From the NCBI RefSeq assembly GCF_004361835.1, contig NZ_SNWD01000015.1, forward strand, positions 28,067-92,066: 64,000 nucleotides of DNA, read 5' to 3'. A program made the position numbers and the translations under genes. The notes beneath the pieces were generated by a model. That model was given only the letters and a program-made list of their open reading frames with translations, was not told the DNA's origin and did no database searches. Within the stretch, counting starts at the first letter, position 1. Every line of letters begins with the position of its first letter. This document shows, in pieces, positions 8,755 to 17,645 of the stretch. The stretch is from Stakelama pacifica. GTDB taxonomy: Bacteria > Pseudomonadota > Alphaproteobacteria > Sphingomonadales > Sphingomonadaceae.

Positions 8755-9259
8755 TGTCCGCGGTGAACGCACCAGATCGAAAAAAGACCTGCACGAATTT
8801 TCAGCCGGCGCGCGCGAGGATGCCAATACCGACCAGCGTTGATCCGAAACTGTTGTACCAGCGTCAGGCCATCCAGAGCGCCACACCGCCCGCAGCCTTA
8901 CATCGCCGCTCCGCGCAACCCCGGCGCCCCAGGCCTTCGGCCCCGGCCTCCGCCGGGGCGACGCAGGATGTCAGCGGCTTATATGCACCGCGATTTCCCC
9001 AATCGTCGCCCCGGCGAAGGCCGGGGCCGCTACGGTCTGGCACCAACCCCGATCCAGACCCGCCTTTGCAAGGACCGCAGCGACCATTGCGAGCTTCGAA
9101 GGCGCGGGGCAATCCGGCAGCGGCGTGCGCATCGCCGGATCGCTGCGCCGGTGCGCTCTTTCGATGACGATCCGGCAGGCAGGCAGGGTTATCGCAGGCT
9201 GGTGTAAGGCAGGGCAGCAACGGGCGGGGGCGGCACGATCGTCGCGACGCCCCCTGATC
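8755..9259. other. Gene-free stretch holding dispersed repeat copy A
   Basis: No convincing gene lies in these 505 bases. Most of the stretch is a dispersed repeat (listed separately). The remainder up to the OmpA-family stop shows no recognisable promoter or RNA. Open frames here are built from the repeat itself and have a translation shared with the second copy near 17.4 kb. Confidence 0.7.
8851..9076. repeat. Dispersed GC-rich palindromic repeat, copy A
   Basis: About 220 bases with a second diverged copy at about 17346-17561 in the same orientation. Shared landmarks in the same order are TTGTACC, ATCCAGAGCGCC, GGCCCCGGCCTCCGCCGGGG, AGCGGCTTATATGCACCGCG, then AATCGTCGCCCCGGCG and AGGCCGGGGCCGC. 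The core contains CCCCGGC/GCCGGGG inverted repeats. No transposase is attached, so it is a passively spread element. Confidence 0.85.
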
Positions 9260-10165
9260 TTACAGCTCGTCAAGCCCCTTGCTGACCAGAATATTCACCG
9301 CGACGCGGCGATTCTGCGCCTTGCCCGATGCGGTGGCATTGCTGGCCGTCGGGTCGGCTTCCGCCATGCCGGTCGGGGTCAGCATGCGATAGGGTTTCCA
9401 GCCGCATTGCTGTTGCAGATAATTGACCACGCGCCCGGCCCGCTTTTCGCTAAGCTCCTGATTAAGCTCCTGACTGCCGGTCGAATCGGTATAGCCGACG
9501 ACCAGCAGCAGCGCATTGTCCATGCTCTCGGCCTGCGCAGCCGTCTGGCACAACGCGTTCTTTGCCTGCGACGAGAGCACTGCCTTGCCCGTGTCGAAAT
9601 TCACATTGGTCGTGCCCTTCACATTATATTGATCGAGGTCGCCGACATGCGCGCGCAGTGCCTTGGTATCCGCTGCGTTCTGCGCGATCGCCGCGCCCTG
9701 TTCGTCGAACCGCTGATCGGTGCCGTTGCGGATCATCGAGGCGAATTTGAGGTCCTTTTTCTTGAGATCGATCTCGCTTGCCACCAGCTGATCGCCCGCC
9801 TGCATCGTCTCGACACTGACCGGCAGACCGTTGAGCAGCGCATCCGCCGCGATCTTGCTGCGCCCCAGCCCCAGAAAGCCGCCATGCGCCTTGATCATGG
9901 TGTCGTCGGTCAGCGCGATGACCGCCTTGGTGCCGTCATCGACGGTAACCTGAACGCTGTTACCGCTGCGCGCGGAGATGATGCCCTCAATCTCCGGCCC
10001 TTCGGTCATTTCGGCAGCTGCTGGAACCGGCTGCTGGCCATAGACGGTCATCGGCGTGTCGGTTTCGGGCGGCTGCGGCAGGTCCTGCGCGCCCGCAGGT
10101 ACGGCAGTTCCGGCGAGCAGGGCGAGCGTCAGCAGGAATTTCGGCTGGCTGGAATGAACGGTCAT
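9260..10165 (-). CDS. OmpA-family outer membrane/peptidoglycan-binding protein
   Basis: A 301-residue exported protein. Residues 1-27 are a signal peptide (KFLLTLALLAGTAVPAGAQ). A middle domain of about residues 50-130 (EGIISARSGNSVQVTVDD, then GGFLGLGRSKIAADALLNG) looks like a small beta-barrel of OB type. The C-terminal OmpA domain has NVNFDTGKAVLS, VVGYTDSTGSQELNQELSE, KRAGRVVNYL and QNRRVAVNI, the peptidoglycan-binding pattern. It probably tethers the envelope. A ribosome-binding site reading GGAGTCC lies just upstream of the ATG at 10165. It is monocistronic. Confidence 0.92.
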   Translation of the reverse strand: MTVHSSQPKFLLTLALLAGTAVPAGAQDLPQPPETDTPMTVYGQQPVPAAAEMTEGPEIEGIISARSGNSVQVTVDDGTKAVIALTDDTMIKAHGGFLGLGRSKIAADALLNGLPVSVETMQAGDQLVASEIDLKKKDLKFASMIRNGTDQRFDEQGAAIAQNAADTKALRAHVGDLDQYNVKGTTNVNFDTGKAVLSSQAKNALCQTAAQAESMDNALLLVVGYTDSTGSQELNQELSEKRAGRVVNYLQQQCGWKPYRMLTPTGMAEADPTASNATASGKAQNRRVAVNILVSKGLDEL

Positions 10166-10475
10166 TGCGGACTCCTTCAAAAATGATCGGTCGGGACTGC
10201 ACGGTTGCATGCATATGTCCCGCGACCCCGATCGGGCATCCCGCACCTTTCATGAGCATGAACAACGGGTTGGGCGAAGCATTCCCTCCGGTGACGCGCC
10301 CCCCTTGCGGGGCGAACCGAGCCGTCAGGCGGTACGGGGGAAGGTGATGACCGCGCTCGCACTTCCCTCACGAGCCGGAGCCATGAGACAAGAACATCGC
10401 CCCGCCGACAGGGTTCGACACCACAGCAATGGCCGCTTGACAATTCAAGGCAACGCGAGCATTTCCGCCGCTCAC
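10166..10475. other. Gene-free stretch before tRNA-Gly
   Basis: 310 bases without a credible gene. It contains the OmpA-family gene's start region, a short GC hairpin near 10300-10316, and the tRNA promoter at its right end. Nothing else recognised. Confidence 0.6.
10437..10465 (+). promoter_or_regulatory. Probable tRNA-Gly promoter
   Basis: A perfect TTGACA (10437-10442) lies 34 bases upstream of the mature tRNA 5' end. The -10 region 17 bases further (around 10460-10465, CATTTC) is weak. The position and perfect -35 fit a strong stable-RNA promoter. Confidence 0.5.
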
Positions 10476-10549
10476 GCGGGCGTAGCTCAATGGCAGAGCA
10501 GAAGCTTCCCAAGCTTACGACGGGGGTTCGATTCCCCTCGCCCGCTCCA
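10476..10549 (+). tRNA. tRNA-Gly (CCC anticodon)
   Basis: A 74-base cloverleaf. The acceptor stem GCGGGCG (10476-10482) pairs with CGCCCGC (10539-10545), followed by T and an encoded CCA. The D arm is GCTC/GAGC, the anticodon loop is TTCCCAA with CCC at 10508-10510, and the T arm is GGGGG, TTCGATT, CCCCT. The first anticodon-stem pair (G-A) is mismatched. No intron. It reads GGG codons. Confidence 0.95.
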
Positions 10550-10719
10550 ACAGCGCTCCGCGACGAACCCCCTTTTCGGTTTGCGCTACGCACTGCCGTG
10601 CTTCGCTTGTGGTTCGATCCCCCTCGCCCGGTCCGGCAGCCCAATCGTTTCCCGCCGCTCGTGAACCAAAGCGCCGCCACGGTCGTTCGCTTGTCGAATC
10701 GACATTTTCGGAGGCTTGC

Positions 10720-12378
10720 TTGAAATATCTGCGATCGGTGCTCGGCTTCATGGTTCGGGCGCAGCTGTTCATCGCCGCGATCCTGTTCACCGCGCTGTTC
10801 GTCATTCTTGGCATGAACCTCCACCCTGGCTGGCTGATCGGGCTGGTGATCTCGGTCCCGCTGCTGCTGCTCGGCCTGTACGATAGTTTTCAGGAGCATC
10901 TGACGCTGACCCGCAACTATCCGGTAGCGGCGCATATCCGCTGGCTGTTCTTCGACCTGCGCCCCTATCTGCGCCAATATATCGTCGAGGGCGATCTGGA
11001 GGGAAAACCCTACAGCATCGAGGCGCGCAATCTGGTCTATGCCCGTGCGCGCGGGACGAGCGAGGCGCATCCCTTCGGCACCGAACTGGATGTCAATGCC
11101 GAGGGCTATTCGTGGATCAACCATTCGATCAAACCGGCCGAGAAGCCGGACAAATCGCCGCGCACGCTGATCGGCACCGATCAGTGCCGCCACCCTTATT
11201 CGGCGTCGCTGCTCAATGTATCGGCGATGAGTTTCGGCTCGCTGTCGGCCAATGCGATCCGCGCGCTCAATCTGGGTGCGAAGACCGGCGGCTATTTTCA
11301 CGATACCGGCGAAGGGGGGCTGAGCCGCTATCACCTTGAACATGGCGGCGATGTGGTGTGGGAAATCGGCTCAGGCTATTTCGGCTGCCGGAACGAGGAC
11401 GGTTCGTTCGATCCCGATCTCTTCACCGAAGGCGCGCAGCGCGACCAAGTGAAGATGACCGAAATCAAGCTCAGCCAGGGCGCGAAGCCCGGCCATGGCG
11501 GCATGTTACCGGGCGCGAAAGTGACTCAGGAGATCGCCGAAACGCGCAAAGTGCCTGCGCATCAGGACTGCCTCTCGCCGCGCGGCCATTCGGCGTTTTC
11601 GACGCCATGCGAAATGCTCGAATTCGCTGCATCGATGCGAGACATGTCGGGCGGCAAGCCGGTCGGCCTGAAGCTGTGCGTCGGCCAGATCCACGAAGTG
11701 TTCGCGATCATGAAGGCGATCCGAAAGACCGGCATCCTGCCCGATTTCATCGTGGTCGACGGCGCGGAGGGCGGCACCGGGGCAGCGCCGCTGGAACTGT
11801 CGAACCATGTCGGCATGCCGCTTCGCGAAGGGCTGATCCTGATGCGCAATGCGCTGGTCGGAACGGGCCTGAAAAAGCATATCCGGCTGGGGGCCAGCGG
11901 AAAGGTGTTTTCAGGCGCAGGCATGGCGGAAAATCTCGCTATCGGCGCGGACTGGTGCAACGCGGCGCGGGCGTTTCTATTCTCGATCGGCTGCATTCAG
12001 GCGCAGCGCTGCCACACCGGCACCTGCCCCACCGGCATCACGACACAGGACCCGATCCGTCAGCGCGGGCTGGTCGTCGATACCCAGTCGAAGCACGCGG
12101 CGCGCTTTCACGAAAAGACGCTGGAAGCGCTTGCCGATATCGTGGCGGCGGCGGGGCTGGAACATCCCCGCGACCTGCGCCCCCACCACCTGTCGATGCG
12201 CGGTGATGCGATCAAGGCGGGCAGCATCGACGCGCTCGACGCCTTTATCGATGAAAACCAGCTGATCGACGCGCCCGACGAAACGATTTACGCGCGCCAC
12301 TGGGAGGCAGCCGACCCGGACAGTTTTTCAGCGCGCAGCGAAATCCCCCATGCTCCCGCGAAGCAGAAATCGGCGTGA
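10720..12378 (+). CDS. Stand-alone FMN-binding glutamate synthase domain protein
   Basis: A 552-residue protein related to the FMN/Fe-S synthase domain of GltB but without the amidotransferase or FAD subunits. After two N-terminal hydrophobic segments (about FMVRAQLFIAAILFTALFVI and WLIGLVISVPLLLLGL) come family motifs: LLNVSAMSFGSLSANAIRAL, GAKPGHGGMLPGAKVT, DFIVVDGAEGGTGAAP, and the cysteine cluster QAQRCHTGTCPTGI that would hold an Fe-S centre. TTG at 10720 is chosen as start because GGAGG (10710-10714) sits five bases before it; ATG 10750 is an alternative. These membrane-anchored homologues are common but their physiological reaction is unproven, so glutamate synthesis should not be assumed. 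Confidence 0.87.
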   Translation: MKYLRSVLGFMVRAQLFIAAILFTALFVILGMNLHPGWLIGLVISVPLLLLGLYDSFQEHLTLTRNYPVAAHIRWLFFDLRPYLRQYIVEGDLEGKPYSIEARNLVYARARGTSEAHPFGTELDVNAEGYSWINHSIKPAEKPDKSPRTLIGTDQCRHPYSASLLNVSAMSFGSLSANAIRALNLGAKTGGYFHDTGEGGLSRYHLEHGGDVVWEIGSGYFGCRNEDGSFDPDLFTEGAQRDQVKMTEIKLSQGAKPGHGGMLPGAKVTQEIAETRKVPAHQDCLSPRGHSAFSTPCEMLEFAASMRDMSGGKPVGLKLCVGQIHEVFAIMKAIRKTGILPDFIVVDGAEGGTGAAPLELSNHVGMPLREGLILMRNALVGTGLKKHIRLGASGKVFSGAGMAENLAIGADWCNAARAFLFSIGCIQAQRCHTGTCPTGITTQDPIRQRGLVVDTQSKHAARFHEKTLEALADIVAAAGLEHPRDLRPHHLSMRGDAIKAGSIDALDAFIDENQLIDAPDETIYARHWEAADPDSFSARSEIPHAPAKQKSA

Positions 12379-12399
12379 TTTGGGCTTGCCCGCCCGCCA

Positions 12400-13155
12400 C
12401 TATATCCCGCCCTCAACGACCTCGCGGCCGCTATCGGTAAGCGCGCGGGTCAGGTCGGTGATGCACGCATCGACCAGCGCCGGGTCGGTGGCGCGGACGA
12501 CGAAATTGGCGCCGGTGCGCCCTTCGCGAAAAAAGGGATAGCTGCCGATCGCGACGCCTTCATGCCCTTTCTCGGCCTCGCGCAGCAGATCGGCGACTTC
12601 GCTCTCACCGGTCCAGCAGCCGATCTGGCGCGCGACCAGCGGCTTTCCGCCCTCCAGCGTGCCGGTCAGCGCGTCCATCATCCCCGCCGCGATATGCGGC
12701 ACGCCCGCCAGAATGAAGATATTGGCGACTTTGATGCCGGGCGCGCCCGACATGCGATTAACGATCAGTTCCGCCCCCTCGGGCGTTCGCGCCATGCGCA
12801 GCCGCGCTTCGGTAAGGCCGCCGCGCGTCGCATAATGCGCCTCCAGCTGCGCGCGCGCTTCGGGATGGACAATCACGCCGACGCCCAGCGCGGCGGCGAT
12901 CGCATCGACGGTGATATCATCATGCGTCGGCCCGATGCCGCCGGTGGTGAAGAGATAGTCGTTGCGCGCCCGAAGCGCGTTCACCGCTTCGACGATCGCT
13001 TCGGTGCGATCGGGCACGACGCGCACCTCGGCAAGGCGGATGCCCTGCGCATTCAGCCACGTGGCGAGCTGCGCTATATTCCGGTCCTGCGTCCTGCCGG
13101 AAAGGATTTCGTCGCCGATCACGGCGAGCGCTGCGGTCCAGATACGTTCGGTCAT
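12400..13155 (-). CDS. CinA/MoaB-type molybdopterin-binding domain protein
   Basis: A 251-residue protein with the MoaB/Mog fold of CinA N termini: TAALAVIGDEILSGRTQDRN, LRARNDYLFTTGGIGPTHDD and ILAGVPHIAAGMMDAL. It lacks the CinA C-terminal deamidase domain, so it belongs to the single-domain group found in many alphaproteobacteria. Possible roles are ADP-ribose pyrophosphatase-like or cofactor-related; the true substrate is not evident. ATG 13155 (MTERIW) is chosen; ATG 13167 would add four residues. It is transcribed away from map, 64 bases apart, and converges on the FMN protein gene. Confidence 0.83.
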   Translation of the reverse strand: MTERIWTAALAVIGDEILSGRTQDRNIAQLATWLNAQGIRLAEVRVVPDRTEAIVEAVNALRARNDYLFTTGGIGPTHDDITVDAIAAALGVGVIVHPEARAQLEAHYATRGGLTEARLRMARTPEGAELIVNRMSGAPGIKVANIFILAGVPHIAAGMMDALTGTLEGGKPLVARQIGCWTGESEVADLLREAEKGHEGVAIGSYPFFREGRTGANFVVRATDPALVDACITDLTRALTDSGREVVEGGI

Positions 13156-13219
13156 GCATGGGTGCATAGCCGGGATCGCCCCCCTCGCAAAGCGGGCAAA
13201 GCCGCGCTATATGGCCCCG

Positions 13220-14050
13220 ATGACCGAATATGTTGATGTCAGCGAAGGCGAAGCGATCACCCGCGACGGCGTGATCAAGCTATATGGCCCGGAAGGGTTC
13301 GAAGGAATGCGCAAGGCAGGCCGTCTTGCCGCCGAAGTGCTCGACGACCTTACCGAAAAGGTCATGCCCGGCGTGAACACGGCCGAGCTCGACGATTTCA
13401 TCCGCGATCGGTTTCTGGCCGCCGGTGCGACGCCGGCGACACTGGGTTATCGCGGCTATACGCATAGCTCGTGCATCTCGATCAACCATGTCGTCTGCCA
13501 CGGCATCCCCGGCGACAAGGCGCTGAAAGAGGGCGATATCGTCAATATCGACCCCACCCCGCTGCTGAACGGCTATCATGGCGATACCAGCCGCATGTTT
13601 CTGGTCGGTGAGGTGCCGATCAAGGCGCGGCGACTGGTCGAAGTGACCTATGAATGCCTGATGCTCGGCATCGAACAGGCAAAGCCGGGCAACCATATGG
13701 GCGATGTCGCCAACGCCATTCAGCGCCATGCCGAAAAGCATCGCTATGGCGTCGTGCGCGATTTTTGCGGCCATGGCGTCGGCCTGCTCTTCCACGACGC
13801 ACCCGAAGTCGTCCATGTCGGACGCCCCGGCACCGGCCCCGAACTGCGCCCCGGCATGATTTTCACCATCGAACCGATGATCAATATCGGCAAACCCGAT
13901 GTGAAGATGCTCGACGATGGCTGGACCGCCGTCACGCGCGACCGTTCGCTGTCGGCGCAGTTCGAACATTCGATCGGCATCACCGAAACGGGGTGCGAAA
14001 TCTTCACGCTCAGCCCGAAAGGCTATCACCACCCGCCTTATGGCGTGTGA
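13220..14050 (+). CDS. map: Type I methionine aminopeptidase
   Basis: A 276-residue cytosolic enzyme that removes N-terminal methionine. The dinuclear metal ligands are recognisable in order: Asp in VNIDPTPLLNGYHGD and the following Asp, His in FCGHGVGLLFHDAP, Glu in FTIEPMI and Glu in QFEHSIGIT. The substrate loop HSSCISINHVVCHGIPG is also present. ATG 13220 (MTEYVDVSEGE) is preferred, with ATG 13211 three codons upstream as an alternative. The last 13 bases overlap the convergent ModE-type gene. Confidence 0.96.
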   Translation: MTEYVDVSEGEAITRDGVIKLYGPEGFEGMRKAGRLAAEVLDDLTEKVMPGVNTAELDDFIRDRFLAAGATPATLGYRGYTHSSCISINHVVCHGIPGDKALKEGDIVNIDPTPLLNGYHGDTSRMFLVGEVPIKARRLVEVTYECLMLGIEQAKPGNHMGDVANAIQRHAEKHRYGVVRDFCGHGVGLLFHDAPEVVHVGRPGTGPELRPGMIFTIEPMINIGKPDVKMLDDGWTAVTRDRSLSAQFEHSIGITETGCEIFTLSPKGYHHPPYGV

Positions 14051-14409
14051 ACCGGTTCGGTCCGGATCATTTCGGCAAGCGCGGCAAAGCTACCCCCTTT
14101 TGCCGCGCTTTCCAGTTCCCGCTCCAGCGCGCGATATAGCGCCAGCACCCGCTCGCCCGTCGCGGTCAGCCGCGCGCCGCGCCGCTTTCCGCCACCCGGA
14201 TGCGCCTCGACCAGCGGCGCGGACCAGCAGCGGTTCATCTCATCGACCAGCAGCCAGCTTCGCCGGTAGCTCATCCCCATTTCGCGGCCTGCAGCAGAGA
14301 TTGAACCGCCGCGCGCGATCGCATCAAGCAGATCGGCCTTGCCCGGCCCGATGGCGATGGCGTCCCCGCAGAAAAGTTGCAGCTTCAGCTTCAGCGCCCC
14401 GATACGCAT
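14038..14409 (-). CDS. ModE-type winged-helix regulator, DNA-binding domain only
   Basis: A 123-residue protein matching the N-terminal winged helix-turn-helix of ModE: DLLDAIARGGSISAAGREMG, then MSYRRSWLLVDEMNR as recognition region, and LTATGERVLALYRALE in the wing. ModE normally senses molybdate through two C-terminal TOBE domains; these are absent, so ligand sensing must differ or be lost. Stand-alone domains of this kind are common in alphaproteobacteria and often act near molybdenum or redox genes. Its 3' end overlaps the end of map. The upstream CinA/MoaB-like gene is a possible molybdenum connection, but no transport genes lie nearby. Confidence 0.85.
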   Translation of the reverse strand: MRIGALKLKLQLFCGDAIAIGPGKADLLDAIARGGSISAAGREMGMSYRRSWLLVDEMNRCWSAPLVEAHPGGGKRRGARLTATGERVLALYRALERELESAAKGGSFAALAEMIRTEPVHTP

Positions 14410-14575
14410 GGCAATTCTTCTCCTTCAGCCGCTTCCTTATGCAGCGCCTTGCCAGCGGCAGCAAAACAGCGCACCCTTGCCGCTCTATCGGGCAGCAGGT
14501 CGGATATTGCCTATTCGTTAAGCATATCAACCGATCGGGCCGATGCGCGCATCCCGGAAATCCGGCGTCCGCAAA

Positions 14576-14592
14576 CTGGCACGGTTATTGAT
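14576..14592 (+). promoter_or_regulatory. Sigma-54-like promoter upstream of glnB
   Basis: The sequence CTGGCACGGTTATTGAT matches the -24/-12 consensus TGGCAC-N5-TTGC in spacing and in all positions except A instead of the C of the -12 GC. It lies about 97 bases before the glnB start, where a nitrogen-regulated promoter would be expected. The -12 mismatch keeps the confidence moderate. Confidence 0.42.
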
Positions 14593-14688
14593 AGGCACGC
14601 GTGCGACGATAGAAGCGAAATGCCGCGCTTAAGGTGGAGGGCCTTGCGCGGATGACAGGACCGAGTTTGTGATTTCGGGGGAGCGTGA

Positions 14689-15027
<339 letters not shown>

Positions 15028-15056
15028 CGCGACGCAGCATTTCCGAGAAGACTTTT

Positions 15057-15090
15057 GCCGCGCTCGCAATTTGATTGCACGATTCGCGGC
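15057..15090 (+). promoter_or_regulatory. Two-tier hairpin in the glnB-glnA spacer
   Basis: An outer repeat GCCGCG (15057-15062) / CGCGGC (15085-15090) encloses an inner perfect hairpin GCAAT-TTG-ATTGC (15066-15078). It lies 30 bases before the glnA start. It could be a processing or attenuation structure that sets different glnB and glnA levels, or an operator. Role inferred. Confidence 0.4.
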
Positions 15091-15119
15091 GAATCCGTTC
15101 CAATATGAAAGGGCACATC

Positions 15120-16532
15120 ATGGCCAACGACGCCAGCAGCATCCTGAAAATGATCAAGGAAAACGAAGTCGAGTGGGTGGACCTGCGTTTCACCGACCCG
15201 AAGGGCAAGTGGCAGCATCTGACCATGGTCGCCTCGGCGCTGGGCGAGGATGAGCTTTCCGACGGCCTGATGTTCGACGGTTCGTCGATCGAAGGGTGGA
15301 AGGCGATCAACGAGTCGGACATGGTGCTGAAGCCCGACCTCGAATCGCCGTATATGGACCCCTTTTCGGCCACGCCGATGATGATCCTGTTCTGCGACGT
15401 CGTTGAACCGTCGACCGGCGAGCTTTATGCCCGCGATCCGCGCTCGACCGCGAAGCGCGCAGAAGCCTATCTGAAGAATACCGGCATCGGCGACACCATC
15501 TATGTCGGCCCCGAAGCCGAATTCTTCATGTTCGACGATGTCCGTTTCGAAAACGGCTATGCGACCAGCTATTACGCGATCGACGATATCGAACTGCCGA
15601 CCAATTCGGGCAAGGAATATGAAGTCGGCAATATGGGCCATCGCCCGCGCGCCAAGGGCGGTTATTTCCCCGTCGCGCCGGTCGACAGCGCCGTCGATAT
15701 CCGCGGCGAGATGGTGTCGACCATGCTCGAAATGGGCCTGCCCTGCGACAAGCATCACCATGAAGTCGCCGCCGCTCAGCACGAGCTGGGCCTCACTTTC
15801 GGCACGCTGACCCAGACCGCCGACCGGATGCAGATCTATAAATATGTGGTTCAGCAGGTTGCGGCTGCCTATGGCAAATCGGCAACCTTCATGCCCAAGC
15901 CGATCAAGGACGATAACGGGTCGGGCATGCACACGCATATGTCGATCTGGAACGGCAAGGAGCCGTTGTTCGCCGGGAACGGCTATGCGGGCCTTTCGGA
16001 AACCTGCCTTTATTATATCGGCGGCGTCATCAAGCATGCGCGCGCACTGAACGCCTTCACCAACCCGACGACCAACAGCTATAAGCGGCTGGTGCCGGGC
16101 TTCGAAGCACCGGTGCTGCTGGCCTATTCCAGCCGCAACCGCTCGGCATCGTGCCGCATTCCGTACGGCACGGGCAGCAAGGCGAAGCGGGTCGAATTCC
16201 GCTTCCCCGATGCACTCGCCAATCCGTATCTCGCTTATGCGGCGCTGATGATGGCGGGTCTCGACGGCATTCAGAACAAGATTCATCCCGGCGAAGCCAT
16301 GGACAAGAATCTGTACGACCTGCCGCCGGCAGAGCTGGTCAACGTCCCCACCGTGTGCGGTTCGCTTCGCGAAGCGCTGATCGCGCTGCAGGAAGATCAC
16401 GAATTCCTGCTGAAGGGCGATGTGTTCACCAAGGACCAGATCGAGGCTTATGCCGAGCTGAAATGGCAGGATGTCATCCGGTTCGAAACCACGCCGAGCC
16501 CGGTCGAATATGACATGTATTATTCTTCGTAA
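15120..16532 (+). CDS. glnA: Glutamine synthetase, type I
   Basis: A 470-residue GSI enzyme forming glutamine from glutamate, ammonia and ATP as a dodecamer in the cytosol. Signatures in order are [30 protein letters not shown], the metal-binding [22 protein letters not shown] and [16 protein letters not shown] active-site strands, [19 protein letters not shown], and the adenylylation site Tyr399 in KNLYDLPP. The adenylylation site implies control by GlnE and P-II, fitting the glnB gene just upstream. ATG 15120 (MANDASSIL) is chosen over an upstream ATG at 15075 because it gives the normal GSI start. A strong terminator follows. Confidence 0.97.
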   Translation: MANDASSILKMIKENEVEWVDLRFTDPKGKWQHLTMVASALGEDELSDGLMFDGSSIEGWKAINESDMVLKPDLESPYMDPFSATPMMILFCDVVEPSTGELYARDPRSTAKRAEAYLKNTGIGDTIYVGPEAEFFMFDDVRFENGYATSYYAIDDIELPTNSGKEYEVGNMGHRPRAKGGYFPVAPVDSAVDIRGEMVSTMLEMGLPCDKHHHEVAAAQHELGLTFGTLTQTADRMQIYKYVVQQVAAAYGKSATFMPKPIKDDNGSGMHTHMSIWNGKEPLFAGNGYAGLSETCLYYIGGVIKHARALNAFTNPTTNSYKRLVPGFEAPVLLAYSSRNRSASCRIPYGTGSKAKRVEFRFPDALANPYLAYAALMMAGLDGIQNKIHPGEAMDKNLYDLPPAELVNVPTVCGSLREALIALQEDHEFLLKGDVFTKDQIEAYAELKWQDVIRFETTPSPVEYDMYYSS

Positions 16533-16582
16533 TTAACAGATCCTTCATCCGCCCTGTTCCAAAGGCGGATACGGACAGCAGG

Positions 16583-16610
16583 CACCCGGGAGGCAACTCC
16601 CGGGTGTTTT
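16583..16610 (+). terminator. Intrinsic terminator of glnB-glnA
   Basis: A perfect 10-base stem (CACCCGGGAG at 16583-16592 with CTCCCGGGTG at 16597-16606), a GCAA loop and four T residues. The tetraloop is of the stable GNRA type. Confidence 0.88.
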
Positions 16611-16684
16611 GCGTTTCAGGAACGGAAAGAAACGCAATCTCAATACGTTGGCCATGGACGTACTGCTTACTCGAAAGGACGCCC

Positions 16685-17293
16685 ATGTCGATCAACGCCC
16701 TTGCCATCAACTGCACGCTCAAATCCGATCCGTCCGCTGAATCCTCGACCGACGCGATGATCGCGGTGCTCAAATCCGCCTTTGCCGATCATGAGGTGAC
16801 GGTCACCGAGACGATCCGCATGGCAGCGCATGACATCAAGCCGGGCGTAACGTCGGACGAGGGCGAAGGCGATGCCTGGCCCGAATTGCGCGAGAAAATC
16901 CTTGCCGCCGATATCCTGATCTTTGCCGGGCCGATCTGGATGGGACAGATTTCCAGCGTGGCGAAGCGCGTGCTGGAACGTATGGACGCTTTCGTTTCCG
17001 AAACCGACGATCATGGCCGGATGCCGAGTTATGGCAAGGTTGCAGTTGCGGCAATCGTCGGCAATGAAGACGGCGCGCACGCATCTTCGGCACAGATTTT
17101 TCAGGCGCTGAACGATGTCGGCTATACCCTCCCGCCGGTCGCTGCCTGTTACTGGGTGGGCGAAGCGATGGGCTCGACCGATTTCAAGGATCTGGACGAA
17201 GTGCCCGAAAAGGTGAGCAAGACCGCCGACATGGTCGCGTCGAACGCAGCGCATGTCGCGCGGCTGCTCCACACCATTTCCTTTCCGGGGTGA
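16685..17293 (+). CDS. Flavodoxin-like NADPH-dependent FMN reductase family protein
   Basis: A 202-residue soluble protein with a flavodoxin fold. LAINCTLKSDPSAESSTDAM corresponds to the phosphate-binding loop, and LIFAGPIWMGQISSVAKRVLERMDAF is the hallmark flavin-binding segment of the NAD(P)H-dependent FMN reductase family. VAAIVGNEDGAHASSAQIFQ follows. It likely binds FMN and reduces quinones, azo compounds or flavins; the physiological substrate is not evident. ATG 16685 has AAAGGA just upstream. It stands alone after the glnA terminator. Confidence 0.85.
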   Translation: MSINALAINCTLKSDPSAESSTDAMIAVLKSAFADHEVTVTETIRMAAHDIKPGVTSDEGEGDAWPELREKILAADILIFAGPIWMGQISSVAKRVLERMDAFVSETDDHGRMPSYGKVAVAAIVGNEDGAHASSAQIFQALNDVGYTLPPVAACYWVGEAMGSTDFKDLDEVPEKVSKTADMVASNAAHVARLLHTISFPG

Positions 17294-17645
17294 TCCACCC
17301 GGCGGCGGTGGCGCAGCTTATACCGGGTTTCGTTGATCCGGGCCGGTTGTACCGACGCAGAGCGATCCAGAGCGCCCGGCAACCTCGCATCGAGCCGGTC
17401 CGCGCCACTATAGTGCCACACGCCTACGGCCCCGGCCTCCGCCGGGGCGGCGCATGGGGTTAGCGGCTTATATGCACCGCGATTCCCGCAATCGTCGCCC
17501 CGGCGCAGGCCGGGGCCGCCATGGTCTGCCGCACCCCAGCCCGAAACCCGACCTTGCAAGAAGCGCGGCGCGCGTGCCTCTGGATCGCCGCGCCCCTGCA
17601 GGGCTCTCGATCGCGATTCTGAGGTGCGGATCAATGCACCGTGGT
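17294..17645. other. Gene-free stretch holding dispersed repeat copy B
   Basis: 352 bases between convergent genes. Most is the second dispersed repeat copy; no gene, promoter or RNA is supported in the rest. Confidence 0.7.
17346..17561. repeat. Dispersed GC-rich palindromic repeat, copy B
   Basis: This aligns in order with copy A near 8.9 kb, including GATCCAGAGCGCC, GGCCCCGGCCTCCGCCGGGG, TAGCGGCTTATATGCACCGC, CAATCGTCGCCCCGGCG, AGGCCGGGGCCGC and CCTTGCAAG. Differences are scattered substitutions and small gaps. It fills the space between two convergent genes. Confidence 0.85.

Noticed and set aside
8864..9220. Minus-strand open frame over repeat copy A
   Set aside because: It is built from the repeat; the translation is shared with copy B near 17.4 kb and has no ribosome-binding site.
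14410..14575. ModE-type binding site upstream of the regulator gene
   Set aside because: No convincing palindrome of the expected kind could be seen.
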